This document shows positions 15,505 through 25,241 of a stretch of 64,000 nt of DNA, piece after piece. Every line of letters starts with the position of its first letter. The first letter of the stretch is position 1. A model generated the notes under the pieces. That model searched no databases. It worked only from the letters and a program-made list of their open reading frames with translations, and was not told the DNA's origin. The position numbers and the translations under genes were made by a program. The DNA comes from Corynebacterium xerosis NBRC 16721 = ATCC 373. GTDB lineage: Bacteria; Actinomycetota; Actinomycetes; Mycobacteriales; Mycobacteriaceae. The stretch lies in the NCBI RefSeq assembly GCF_001552415.1, contig NZ_BCRD01000005.1, positions 186,001 through 250,000 of the forward strand, in the 5' to 3' direction.

Positions 15505-17667
15505 GTGCTCCCCGCCGCGCCACGACCCCCGAGGTGCCCACTGCACACGCCCGCCTCCGCCCGCGCCTACCGTCATGATCTCGACGGACTGCGCGGTTTG
15601 GCGATCGCGCTGGTGGTGCTCTTCCACGTTTTCGGCGGTTCGGTCTCCGGCGGCGTCGACGTGTTCCTGCTGTTGTCGGGCTTTTTCTTCCTCGGCTCGC
15701 AGATCCGCAACGCCGACCGGCCCGGGCAATCGATCAACCCCCTGCATTCGCTGTGGCGCACGGCCAGGCGGCTCTTGCCCGCGTTGCTGGTGGTGTTGGG
15801 CGCGACGACGGCCGCGGCCCTCGCATGGTTCCCCCAGCTGCAATCGCCGTCCATGGCCGCTCAGCTCACCGCCTCGGTTCTCTACCGGCAGAATCTGGCG
15901 CTGGCCAACCAGGTCCAGGACTACGCGGTCGCAGGTTCGACGGTCTCCCCGCTGCAGCACCTGTGGTCGATGTCCGTCCAGGGCCAGTTCTACGTCGGCG
16001 GCATCCTGCTCGTCTCCGCCATCGCCTTCCTGGTGCGGCGCGGTACCCGGGGCACGGGGGTCGCAGGAGGGTCGGTGCGCGCCATCATGCTGCCGATCCT
16101 GCTGGTGGCCACCGTCGCCTCCTTCGCCTACGCGACGTGGCTGCACGGCGGTTCGCAGGGCCTGAACTACTACTCCACGTGGTCTCGCATCTGGGAGATC
16201 ACCGCGGGCGGGCTGCTCATCTACGCGGCCGCCGGCGTTTCCCTGCCCGATCGCGTGAAGCCGTGGTTGCCGCCGGTGGGCGTCGCGATGATCGTCTCGA
16301 CCGGGTTCTTCCTCGACGGTGCCGGCCTCTTCCCCGGCCCCTGGGCGCTGTGGCCGCTGCTCGGTGCCGCACTCGTGGTCCTCGGCGGGGGCGCCGGCGT
16401 CACGTCGCGGCTGCTCGCCTCCGCTCCGATGAAGTGGCTCGGCGACGTCGCCTACGCCCTTTACCTCTGGCACTGGCCGCTGCTGATCCTGGGGATGCTG
16501 GCCATCGGCGCGAATGCCCCGGGGAAGAAGCTCGGCGTTGCCGTCGTCGCCGTTTCACTGGTACTGGCCTGGCTTACGCACCGTTTCGTCGAAAAGCCCC
16601 TCATGCAAAAGGGACGTCGCCCGGCGGTCGGCGACCGCCCCCTGCACGGGGCCGCCGATGCGCTGCGCACCTCGCGCGCCACACGCCGCCGCGCGGCTGC
16701 GGGGCTGGCGCTGGCCACCGTCGCGGTCCTGATGATCACCGCCTCCCCGGTCCAGCAGCACCGCATCGCCGTGGCCCGCGAGACCCCGCTCGACCCGGTG
16801 GCGTACCCCGGCGCCAGGGCCGTCACCGACGGCGCCGACGTGCCCGCCGGAGTGCCGCCGCGCCCGAGCCAGGACCTGATCAACAACATGTGGCCGCTGC
16901 CCGCGCAGGAGGGCTGCCTGTCCGTGCGCGGCGACGACCCCGATCTCGTGGCGACCACCAAGCGCCACACCGACGACTCCCCCTGCGTCTACGGCGACGT
17001 CGACGCCGACCGCTCGATCGTCCTGGTCGGCGGATCACACTCCGAGCAGTGGTTCTCCCCGCTCGAACAGGTCGCGATTGCCGCCGGATACCGCCTGGAG
17101 GTCATCCTGCGGCCCGGCTGCGCCACGTTCCTGGACTCGGTGTGGGACATGAACGACCTGTGCGCCGAATGGTCCGCCGCCGTCCTCGACCACTTCGCCG
17201 ACGACCCGCCGGACGTCGTGGTGACCACGTCCAGCCGCCCCGGCTTCGAGAACACCGACTACACCCCGGACGGGTACGTCGAGTACTGGGCCGCCCTGGC
17301 CGACATCGGCATTCCCGTCGTGGCCATCCGCGACACCCCGTGGCTCGTCGACGAAAACGGCGACCCCTACAACGCCACCGATTGCGTGGCCACCGGCGGC
17401 GACCCCGTCGATTGCGGCCCCCGCCGCGACCGGGTGCTGTCCCCCGCCAATCCGGCCGACGGCATCCTGGCGCAGTGGCCGAACACGCTGAGCCTCGACT
17501 TCTCGGACGTCATCTGCCGCGAGGACGTGTGCCCGGCCGTCATCGGCAACATCTACGTCTACCGCGACGACAACCACCTGTCGGACCAATTCGCCGCGTC
17601 CCTGTCGGAGGAGATGAAGCGCCGCATGATCCCGTTCCTGGACGGCCTCGAAGGCGGTCGCGCATGA
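15505..17667 (+). CDS. Acyltransferase-3 / SGNH membrane O-acyltransferase, first copy
   Basis: About 720 residues in two parts. The N-terminal acyltransferase-3 domain has some ten membrane helices and begins YRHDLDGLRGLAIALVVLFH, with the conserved His. The extracytoplasmic C-terminal SGNH-hydrolase domain carries VLVGGSHSEQW (nucleophile Ser) and YRDDNHLSDQF (D-x-x-H). Such OafA/OatA-type enzymes move acyl groups through the membrane onto cell-wall glycans or lipids. The start is uncertain: GTG at 15505 has no ribosome binding site, while a CTG at 15541 has GAGG six bases before it. The stop overlaps the second copy by ATGA. Confidence 0.85.
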   Translation: MLPAAPRPPRCPLHTPASARAYRHDLDGLRGLAIALVVLFHVFGGSVSGGVDVFLLLSGFFFLGSQIRNADRPGQSINPLHSLWRTARRLLPALLVVLGATTAAALAWFPQLQSPSMAAQLTASVLYRQNLALANQVQDYAVAGSTVSPLQHLWSMSVQGQFYVGGILLVSAIAFLVRRGTRGTGVAGGSVRAIMLPILLVATVASFAYATWLHGGSQGLNYYSTWSRIWEITAGGLLIYAAAGVSLPDRVKPWLPPVGVAMIVSTGFFLDGAGLFPGPWALWPLLGAALVVLGGGAGVTSRLLASAPMKWLGDVAYALYLWHWPLLILGMLAIGANAPGKKLGVAVVAVSLVLAWLTHRFVEKPLMQKGRRPAVGDRPLHGAADALRTSRATRRRAAAGLALATVAVLMITASPVQQHRIAVARETPLDPVAYPGARAVTDGADVPAGVPPRPSQDLINNMWPLPAQEGCLSVRGDDPDLVATTKRHTDDSPCVYGDVDADRSIVLVGGSHSEQWFSPLEQVAIAAGYRLEVILRPGCATFLDSVWDMNDLCAEWSAAVLDHFADDPPDVVVTTSSRPGFENTDYTPDGYVEYWAALADIGIPVVAIRDTPWLVDENGDPYNATDCVATGGDPVDCGPRRDRVLSPANPADGILAQWPNTLSLDFSDVICREDVCPAVIGNIYVYRDDNHLSDQFAASLSEEMKRRMIPFLDGLEGGRA

Positions 17668-19814
17668 CCGGCGGATACCGGCACGATCTCGACGGGCTGC
17701 GCGGCCTGGCCATCGCCTTGGTCGTGGCCTTCCACGTGTTCGACGGCCGGGTCTCCGGCGGCGTGGACGTCTTCCTGCTGCTGTCGGGCTTTTTCTTCCT
17801 CGGCTCGCAGATCCGCAATGCCGATCGACCCGAGCAGTCCATCAACCCGTGGTGGTCGCTGTGGCGCACCGCCCGGCGCCTGCTGCCGTCGCTGATCCTG
17901 GTGCTGGCGGCCACCACCGTCGCGGTGCTGGCCCTGGCCCCGGGGCTGCGCAACGGCGAAACCGCCTCGCAGTTGACCGCCTCGCTGCTGTACTTCCAGA
18001 ACGTCGAACTGGCCGAGCAGGGCGCCGACTATGCCGCGGCCTCCAACCAGGTCTCGCCGCTGCAGCACCTGTGGTCGATGTCGGTGCAGGGGCAGTTCTA
18101 TCTGCTGGGCATCCTCATCGTCTCGGCCGTGGGATTCGTGGTGCGGCGCATCGCGGCAACCGGGCGGCGGGCCCCGTCGACCGCCGCGGTGATGCTGCCC
18201 ATCCTCGTCGCCGCCACGGCGGCGTCCTTCTGGTGGGCGCTGGTGCTCCACGCCGAGGACCAGGCCCTCAACTACTACTCCACCGCCACCCGCATGTGGG
18301 AACTGACGCTGGGCGCGCTCCTGGCATTGTTCGTCGCGCGGACACGCGCCCGTCTCTCCGCCCGAACCGATCGCACGCGTCTTCCCTCGGCACTGTCGTC
18401 TGCCGTGGCGCTCATCGGCGTAGCCATGATCGTGTCCACCGGGTTCTTCCTCGACGGCGCCGACTCTTTCCCCGGCCCCTGGGCGCTGTGGCCCCTGGGC
18501 GGCGCGGCCCTGGTCATCCTCGCCGGCGGGTCGGGCGCGGTGTCGCGGTTCCTCGGGTCGGGCCCCATGCGCTGGCTCGGCGACGTCGCCTATTCGCTGT
18601 ACCTGTGGCACTGGCCGTTGCTCATCATCGCCATGTCCGCGCTGGACTTGTCGGAACCCAACGTCGGCATCGGCGTCGCGGTCATCGCCCTCTCCCTCGG
18701 ACTGGCCTGGGCCACGCACGCCCTCGTCGAAAAGCCCCTCATGCAGCGCGGCAAGCGGCCCCGCCGCGACGCCCGCCCCGTCCGCTCGGCCCTGCGGTCG
18801 TTGAAGGCGCCCGCCGCCCGCGGCCGGGCCTTCGGCGGCGTCGTGCTGGCCGCGGCGGCGGTGACCATGCTGCTGGCCGGCCAGGAGCACGCCAACCGCC
18901 TCGCGGCGGCGTCCGAATGGTCCTTCGACCCGGTCGCGTACCCGGGCGCGCGGGCGCTTTACGACGGAGCCCACGTCCCCGAGGACGTCGACCCCGCGCC
19001 GTCCGCCGACCTCATCGGCGAGATCTACCCGAAGATCGGCGACGAAGGCTGCATGACCTACACGGGCGAACCCGGGGACGTCTTCCGCGACGTCCGGCTC
19101 GGCGGCCCGCGGGAAGGCGAGCCGTGCGTTTACGGCGACCCCGACGGGGCGAAGACCATGTACCTGATCGGCAGCTCCCACTCCGAGCAGTGGGGCAACC
19201 TGCTCGACCGCATCGCCCGCGACAACGGGTGGCGGCTGATCCCCTTCATCCGCCAGGGCTGCGTGGTCACCACCGGGCCCGACGCGGACACGTCGGACCC
19301 CGACTGCGCCGAATGGAGCGACCGGCTGCTCGACCGCATCGCCGCAGAGCAGCCGGACCTGGTCATCTCCAACTCGACGCGCCCCGGCGGCGGCTGGGGC
19401 GAAGGCGTCGACGAGGTCTCCCCCGGCGCGGCCGCGGCCATGCGGGCCATCGACCGCGCCGGCGTGCCCTTCGTGGGCATCCGCGACAACCCGTGGCACC
19501 TCGACGGGCCCGCCGATCAGCGCAACATCCCCGCCTGCCTCGCCTCCGGTGGCACGCCCGAAGAGTGCGGCACCCGCCGCTCCGAGGCGCTCGCCCCAGT
19601 CGACCCCGCCGCCCGCCTTCTGGAATCCTTCGACCGCGCCTGGTCCATCGACCTCAACGACTTCATCTGCGACGGCGGCCACTGCCCCGCCGTCGTCGGC
19701 AACATCATCGTCTACCGCGACTCCAACCACCTGTCCGTCGCCTATGCCGACACCCTCCAGCCCATGCTTGCGCTGGAACTCGAGCCGATCCTCCGGGAAC
19801 TCGAAAGGGACTGA
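17664..19814 (+). CDS. Acyltransferase-3 / SGNH membrane O-acyltransferase, second copy
   Basis: A 716-residue paralogue of the preceding protein with the same two domains. It starts MTGGYRHDLDGLRGLAIALV and shares long identical runs with the first copy (GVDVFLLLSGFFFLGSQIRN; DVAY-LYLWHWPLLI), while other stretches have diverged. SGNH motifs are YLIGSSHSEQWG and YRDSNHLSVAY; the blocks ECGTRRSEALAP and NDFICDGGHCPAVVGN correspond to DCGPRRDRVLSP and SDVICREDVCPAVIGN in copy one. The ATG overlaps the upstream stop, so both are made from one message. The divergence of the SGNH parts suggests different acceptors or positions. In this order likely targets include arabinogalactan, lipoglycans or peptidoglycan; none is shown by the sequence. 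Confidence 0.88.
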   Translation: MTGGYRHDLDGLRGLAIALVVAFHVFDGRVSGGVDVFLLLSGFFFLGSQIRNADRPEQSINPWWSLWRTARRLLPSLILVLAATTVAVLALAPGLRNGETASQLTASLLYFQNVELAEQGADYAAASNQVSPLQHLWSMSVQGQFYLLGILIVSAVGFVVRRIAATGRRAPSTAAVMLPILVAATAASFWWALVLHAEDQALNYYSTATRMWELTLGALLALFVARTRARLSARTDRTRLPSALSSAVALIGVAMIVSTGFFLDGADSFPGPWALWPLGGAALVILAGGSGAVSRFLGSGPMRWLGDVAYSLYLWHWPLLIIAMSALDLSEPNVGIGVAVIALSLGLAWATHALVEKPLMQRGKRPRRDARPVRSALRSLKAPAARGRAFGGVVLAAAAVTMLLAGQEHANRLAAASEWSFDPVAYPGARALYDGAHVPEDVDPAPSADLIGEIYPKIGDEGCMTYTGEPGDVFRDVRLGGPREGEPCVYGDPDGAKTMYLIGSSHSEQWGNLLDRIARDNGWRLIPFIRQGCVVTTGPDADTSDPDCAEWSDRLLDRIAAEQPDLVISNSTRPGGGWGEGVDEVSPGAAAAMRAIDRAGVPFVGIRDNPWHLDGPADQRNIPACLASGGTPEECGTRRSEALAPVDPAARLLESFDRAWSIDLNDFICDGGHCPAVVGNIIVYRDSNHLSVAYADTLQPMLALELEPILRELERD

Positions 19815-19830
19815 GCGGCGCAAACGAAGA

Positions 19831-19860
19831 ACGGGCCGGCCACGATCGTGGCCGGCCCGT
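19831..19860. terminator. Bidirectional terminator, 30-base perfect palindrome
   Basis: The 30 bases read the same on both strands (left half ACGGGCCGGCCACGA, right half its complement), between the convergent acyltransferase operon and ffh. On the minus strand TTCTTCG follows. The box CGTCGTCAAGCG (19858-19869) overlaps its right edge, and a 12-base palindrome TTTCCCGGGAAA lies at 19875-19886. Confidence 0.75.
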
Positions 19861-19869
19861 CGTCAAGCG
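19858..19869 (-). repeat. Recurring intergenic box, short copy beside the ffh terminator
   Basis: On the minus strand CGCTTGACGACG, matching the core of the 20-base box at 6599 and 48962. It sits between the ffh stop and the hairpin, the same relative place as at 61359. Confidence 0.45.
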
Positions 19870-19888
19870 GGGTCTTTCCCGGGAAAAC

Positions 19889-21499
19889 CTAGCGGCCCTT
19901 GCCGCCCTGCCCGAAGTCCAGGTTGTCCAGGTCGATGCCCTCCATGCCCGGGGGCATCTTGCCCTTCATCTGCTTCTGCAGCTCCGACATGTCCGGCATG
20001 CCGCCGCCCATGCCCGGCATCCCCGGCATCCCGGGCATTCCCGGCATGCCGGGCATCCCGCCCTGGCGCATCGACTTCGGCGGCGTCGGACCGCGGCCCT
20101 TGCCCTTCTTGCCCTTGCGGCCCTTCTTGTTCTTGCGGTTCGACGGGCGGCCGCCGGGCATGCCGAACTTGCCGGCCATCTGGGCCATCATCTTGCGGGC
20201 CTCGAAGAAGCGGTCCACCAGCTGGTTTACCTCGCTGACCGCGACGCCCGAACCGGCGGCGATGCGCTTGCGGCGCGACGCGTTGAGGATCTTCGGGTCG
20301 TTGCGCTCGGCCGGGGTCATGCCGCGGATGATCGCCTGCATGCGGTCGAGGTGCTTCTCGTCGACCATGTCGGCCATTTCGGACATCTGCGCGCCGCCGG
20401 GCAGCATCTTCAGGATGTTGCCGATCGGGCCCATCTTGCGGACCATGAGCATCTGCTCGAGGAAGTCCTCCAGCGTCAGCTCGCCGGAACCCATCTTGGC
20501 GGCGGTCTTCTCCGCCTCGGACTGATCGAAGACCTGCTCGGCCTGCTCGATCAGGCTGAGCATGTCGCCCATTCCCAGGATGCGGCTGGCCATGCGCTCC
20601 GGGTGGAAGACGTCGAAGTCCTCCAGCTTCTCGCCCGTCGACGCGAACATGATCGGCTTGCCGGTGACCTCGCGGATCGACAGGGCGGCGCCGCCGCGGG
20701 CGTCGCCATCGAGCTTGGTCAGCACCACGCCGGTGAAATCGACGCCGTCGCGGAAGGCCTCGGCGGTGACGACGGCGTCCTGGCCGATCATCGCGTCGAT
20801 GACGAACAGGACCTCGTCGGGGTTGACGGCGTCGCGGATGTCGCGCGCCTGCGTCATCAGCGTCTCGTCGATGCCGAGACGGCCGGCGGTGTCCACGATG
20901 ACGACGTCGTGCTGGGTGCGCTTGGCTTCCTCGATGCCGGCCTGGGCCACGGCCACGGGGTCGCCGTGGGAGGTGCCCATCTCGTGCTCGTAGGAGTCCA
21001 TCGACGTGCCGGGGTCCGGCGCGAACGTGGGCACGCCGGCGCGCTGGCCGACGATCTCCAGCTGCTGCACGGCGCCCGGGCGCTGCAGGTCGCACGCCAC
21101 CAGCATCGGGGTGTGGCCCTGCTTGGCCAGGTGGCTGGCCAGCTTGCCGGCCAGGGTGGTCTTGCCGGCGCCCTGCAGGCCGGCGAGCATGATCACCGTC
21201 GGCGGGTTCTTGGCCAGGCGCAGGCGCTGCGTGTCGCCGCCGAGGATCTGCACGAGCTCCTCGTTGACGATCTTGACGACCTGTTGCGCCGGGTTCAGCG
21301 CCTGCGACACCTCCGCGCCGGCGGCGCGCTCCTTGATGCGCTTGATGAAGGCGCGCACCACGGGCAGGGAGACGTCCGCCTCCAGAAGGGCGAGGCGGAT
21401 CTCGCGGGCGGTGGCGTTGATGTCCGCCTCGGACAGACGTCCCTTGCCGCGAAGATCCTTCAGCGCCCCTGTGAGCCGTTCGGAGAGTGATTCAAACAC
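19889..21499 (-). CDS. ffh: Signal recognition particle protein Ffh
   Basis: Ffh (SRP54) binds signal sequences of nascent membrane and secreted proteins together with 4.5S RNA and docks with FtsY. It is 536 residues long. The NG GTPase has G1 GLQGAGKTTLAGKLA, DLQRPGAVQQL, G3 DTAGRLG and G4 TKLDGDARGG. The M domain follows, with LEDFLEQMLMVRKMGPIGNI and SRRKRIAAGSGVAVSEVNQL. Beyond it is a basic Lys/Arg stretch and five MPG repeats (bases 20012-20056) followed by GGGMPDMSEL; Met- and Gly-rich tails are common in actinobacterial Ffh. It ends next to the bidirectional palindromic terminator. Corynebacterium glutamicum has glnD between glnK and ffh; here only about 90 bases separate them. Confidence 0.97.
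   Translation of the reverse strand: MFESLSERLTGALKDLRGKGRLSEADINATAREIRLALLEADVSLPVVRAFIKRIKERAAGAEVSQALNPAQQVVKIVNEELVQILGGDTQRLRLAKNPPTVIMLAGLQGAGKTTLAGKLASHLAKQGHTPMLVACDLQRPGAVQQLEIVGQRAGVPTFAPDPGTSMDSYEHEMGTSHGDPVAVAQAGIEEAKRTQHDVVIVDTAGRLGIDETLMTQARDIRDAVNPDEVLFVIDAMIGQDAVVTAEAFRDGVDFTGVVLTKLDGDARGGAALSIREVTGKPIMFASTGEKLEDFDVFHPERMASRILGMGDMLSLIEQAEQVFDQSEAEKTAAKMGSGELTLEDFLEQMLMVRKMGPIGNILKMLPGGAQMSEMADMVDEKHLDRMQAIIRGMTPAERNDPKILNASRRKRIAAGSGVAVSEVNQLVDRFFEARKMMAQMAGKFGMPGGRPSNRKNKKGRKGKKGKGRGPTPPKSMRQGGMPGMPGMPGMPGMPGMGGGMPDMSELQKQMKGKMPPGMEGIDLDNLDFGQGGKGR
20012..20056 (-). repeat. Five 9-base repeats encoding Met-Pro-Gly in ffh
   Basis: Five consecutive ATG-CC(C/G)-GG(N) units in the C-terminal tail of Ffh. 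Synonymous third positions vary between units, so the protein repeat appears to be kept rather than newly expanded at the DNA level. Confidence 0.75.
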
Positions 21500-21592
21500 G
21501 GGTGGTCGATCTCCCTGATGGTGTCGATGTCATGGATGTAGCTTCACCACCATACCCGGCGCCCCCGCCCGGCACGCCAACCGCCGGGGCGG

Positions 21593-23331
<1,739 letters not shown>

Positions 23332-23398
23332 CGCGTCTCCTATTTTCCTGTGTTCTCAATGGGACGCACATGAGTATCGGGGGGTGCTGTTACGGCGA

Positions 23399-23440
23399 AA
23401 CCCGCCGAACGGTTACGTTTCCGTCACCATTCGGCGGGTT
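23399..23440 (-). terminator. ftsY terminator with long loop
   Basis: Arms AACCCGCCGAACGGT and ACCATTCGGCGGGTT pair with one mismatch around a 12-base loop; on the minus strand GTTTCG follows, 60 bases after the ftsY stop. The loop contains GTTAC-N6-GTCAC, which looks like a GlnR site but is better explained as part of the hairpin. Confidence 0.65.
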
Positions 23441-23498
23441 GGTGTTTCGCCGGCGTTGCGCTTGTTTCCGGGGGGTTACCGGAGCTCCGCGCCCGGGA

Positions 23499-25157
23499 TC
23501 AGCCCAGGAGCGCGTCGACGAAGCCCTCGGGTTCGAACGGGGCGAGGTGGTCCGCGCCTTCGCCGAGGCCGACGAGCTTGACCGGCACCCCCAGCTCGCG
23601 CTGGACCTGGAAGACGATGCCGCCCTTGGCGGTGCCGTCGAGCTTGGTCAGCACGACGCCGGTGATGTCGACGACGTCGCGGAACGTGCGGGCCTGGATC
23701 AGGCCGTTCTGCCCGACGGTGGCGTCGAGCACGAGCAGGACCTCGTCGACGGCGGCCTTCTTCTCCACGACGCGCTTGACCTTGCCCAGCTGATCCATCA
23801 GGCCGGTCTTGGTGTGCAGGCGGCCGGCGGTGTCGATGAGCACCACGTCGGATCCGGCGTCGATGCCCTTGGCCACCGCGTCGAAGGCGATGGAGGCCGG
23901 GTCGGCGCCCTCGGGGCCGCGGACGGTGGTGGCGCCGACGCGGCGGCCCCAGGTCTCCAACTGGTCGGCGGCGGCGGCGCGGAACGTGTCGGCCGCGCCG
24001 AGCAGCACGTCATGGCCCTGGGCCACGAGCACGCGGGCGAGCTTGCCGGTGGTGGTGGTCTTGCCGGTGCCGTTGACGCCGACGACGAGCACCACGGCCG
24101 GCTTGCCCTCGTGCGGCAGCGCGCGGATGGAACGGTCCATCTCCGGTCCGCACTCCTCGATGAGCACCTCGCGCAGCAGGGCGCGCGCCTGGGCCTCCGA
24201 GGAAACGCCCCGGGAGGCGATGCGCTCGCGCAGCTTCTCGACGACGTTCATCGTCGCCGCAGTACCGAGGTCCGCCATGATCAGCGTGTCCTCGATCTCC
24301 TCCCACGCGTCCTCGTCGAGGTCGCCAGCGCCGAGAATGCCCAGCACCGACTGGCCGATGGCGTTCTGCGACCGGGACAGTCGGCCGCGCAGGCGGGAAA
24401 TGCGGCCGTCGGCCGGATCGATGTCGTCGAGCTTCTGCTCCGGCACGACCGGGGCAACGGCCTCGGTGGCGACGTCGTCGACCTCGGCGGGGCGATCATC
24501 GACCGTCGCGGTCTCGGCGACCGGCTCGCGGACGACGCCGGCGTCGGCGTCGGTGTCTTCGGGAGCCTCCGCCACCGGCTCCGGTGCGAGATCGGCGGGC
24601 GGGACCACGTCGGGCGCCGGCTCATCGAGATCCTCGACCTCGGGCAGCGCCGGCTCGTCGGCGAGCTCCTCCGGAACCTCGGGGGCCTCCATGTCCTCGA
24701 CGGCCTCGACGGACTCGACGGGGGTTTCGGGTTCGGCGGGGGCTTCGGGGTCCAGCTCGATGATCTCGGTTTCGACCGGCTCCGGCTCCGGCGCCGGCTC
24801 GGGCTCCGGCTCCGGCTGGGGCTGGGGCTCCACCTCCGGTTCGGGCTCCGCCACGGGCGCGGGCGGCACGGGCGGCGCGGGCGGGGCGGGCGGCGTGGCG
24901 CCCAGCTCCTGGCCGGGCAGCAGGTCGGGCTGCTTCTCCGGCTTCTTCGTCGGGGCCGGGGCGGCCGGGGCGAAGTTGAATCCGCCCGTGGCCTGGTAGT
25001 TGCCCGACTTCTCCGCCTGGGTCAACTCCTCCGGGGCCTTCTTCTCCTCGAACGAGATGGTGTTCTTCTTGCGGCGGGCCAGACCCACCAACAGCAGAAT
25101 CACCAGCAGCAGCACCACGACAACCGCGGCGAGAATGATCCATTGCGTAACCGTCAT
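23499..25157 (-). CDS. ftsY: Signal recognition particle receptor FtsY
   Basis: FtsY is the membrane receptor for SRP. The 552-residue product begins with a membrane helix (TQWIILAAVVVVLLLVILLL at residues 4-23) and a basic KK stretch, followed by an acidic A-domain rich in Pro and Glu (about residues 60-240, with PEPEPEPAPEPEPVE). The C-terminal NG GTPase has GVNGTGKTTTTGKLARVL, DTFRAAAADQLE, DTAGRLHTK and TKLDGTAKGGIVF. The frame is open much further upstream, but the ATG at 25157 gives the expected membrane helix. It is divergent from the flavin oxidase gene and followed by amtB. Confidence 0.96.
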   Translation of the reverse strand: MTVTQWIILAAVVVVLLLVILLLVGLARRKKNTISFEEKKAPEELTQAEKSGNYQATGGFNFAPAAPAPTKKPEKQPDLLPGQELGATPPAPPAPPVPPAPVAEPEPEVEPQPQPEPEPEPAPEPEPVETEIIELDPEAPAEPETPVESVEAVEDMEAPEVPEELADEPALPEVEDLDEPAPDVVPPADLAPEPVAEAPEDTDADAGVVREPVAETATVDDRPAEVDDVATEAVAPVVPEQKLDDIDPADGRISRLRGRLSRSQNAIGQSVLGILGAGDLDEDAWEEIEDTLIMADLGTAATMNVVEKLRERIASRGVSSEAQARALLREVLIEECGPEMDRSIRALPHEGKPAVVLVVGVNGTGKTTTTGKLARVLVAQGHDVLLGAADTFRAAAADQLETWGRRVGATTVRGPEGADPASIAFDAVAKGIDAGSDVVLIDTAGRLHTKTGLMDQLGKVKRVVEKKAAVDEVLLVLDATVGQNGLIQARTFRDVVDITGVVLTKLDGTAKGGIVFQVQRELGVPVKLVGLGEGADHLAPFEPEGFVDALLG

Positions 25158-25229
25158 GGCAACCAGTCTTGCAGGTTCTCCCGCATCCGGCCCACCCCGG
25201 GGCACGGTGCCCGGGTGCGGCGGCCGCAA

Positions 25230-25235
25230 TACAGT
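25230..25235 (+). promoter_or_regulatory. -10 box of a leaderless transcript (flavin oxidase gene)
   Basis: TACAGT six bases before the ATG at 25242, with no ribosome binding site between; transcription would start at the start codon. Confidence 0.5.
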
Positions 25236-25241
25236 GGCCTC

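Noticed and set aside
15753..19814. Very long second open frame across both acyltransferase genes
   Set aside because: Its translation is an Arg/Gly/Pro-rich shadow typical of a second frame in GC-rich DNA and has no domain; the real proteins are in the other frames with clear motifs.
23411..23425. GlnR-like site GTTAC-N6-GTCAC upstream of amtB
   Set aside because: It lies in the loop of the ftsY terminator, about 90 bases from amtB; corynebacteria use AmtR for nitrogen control, and a single half-pair is weak evidence.
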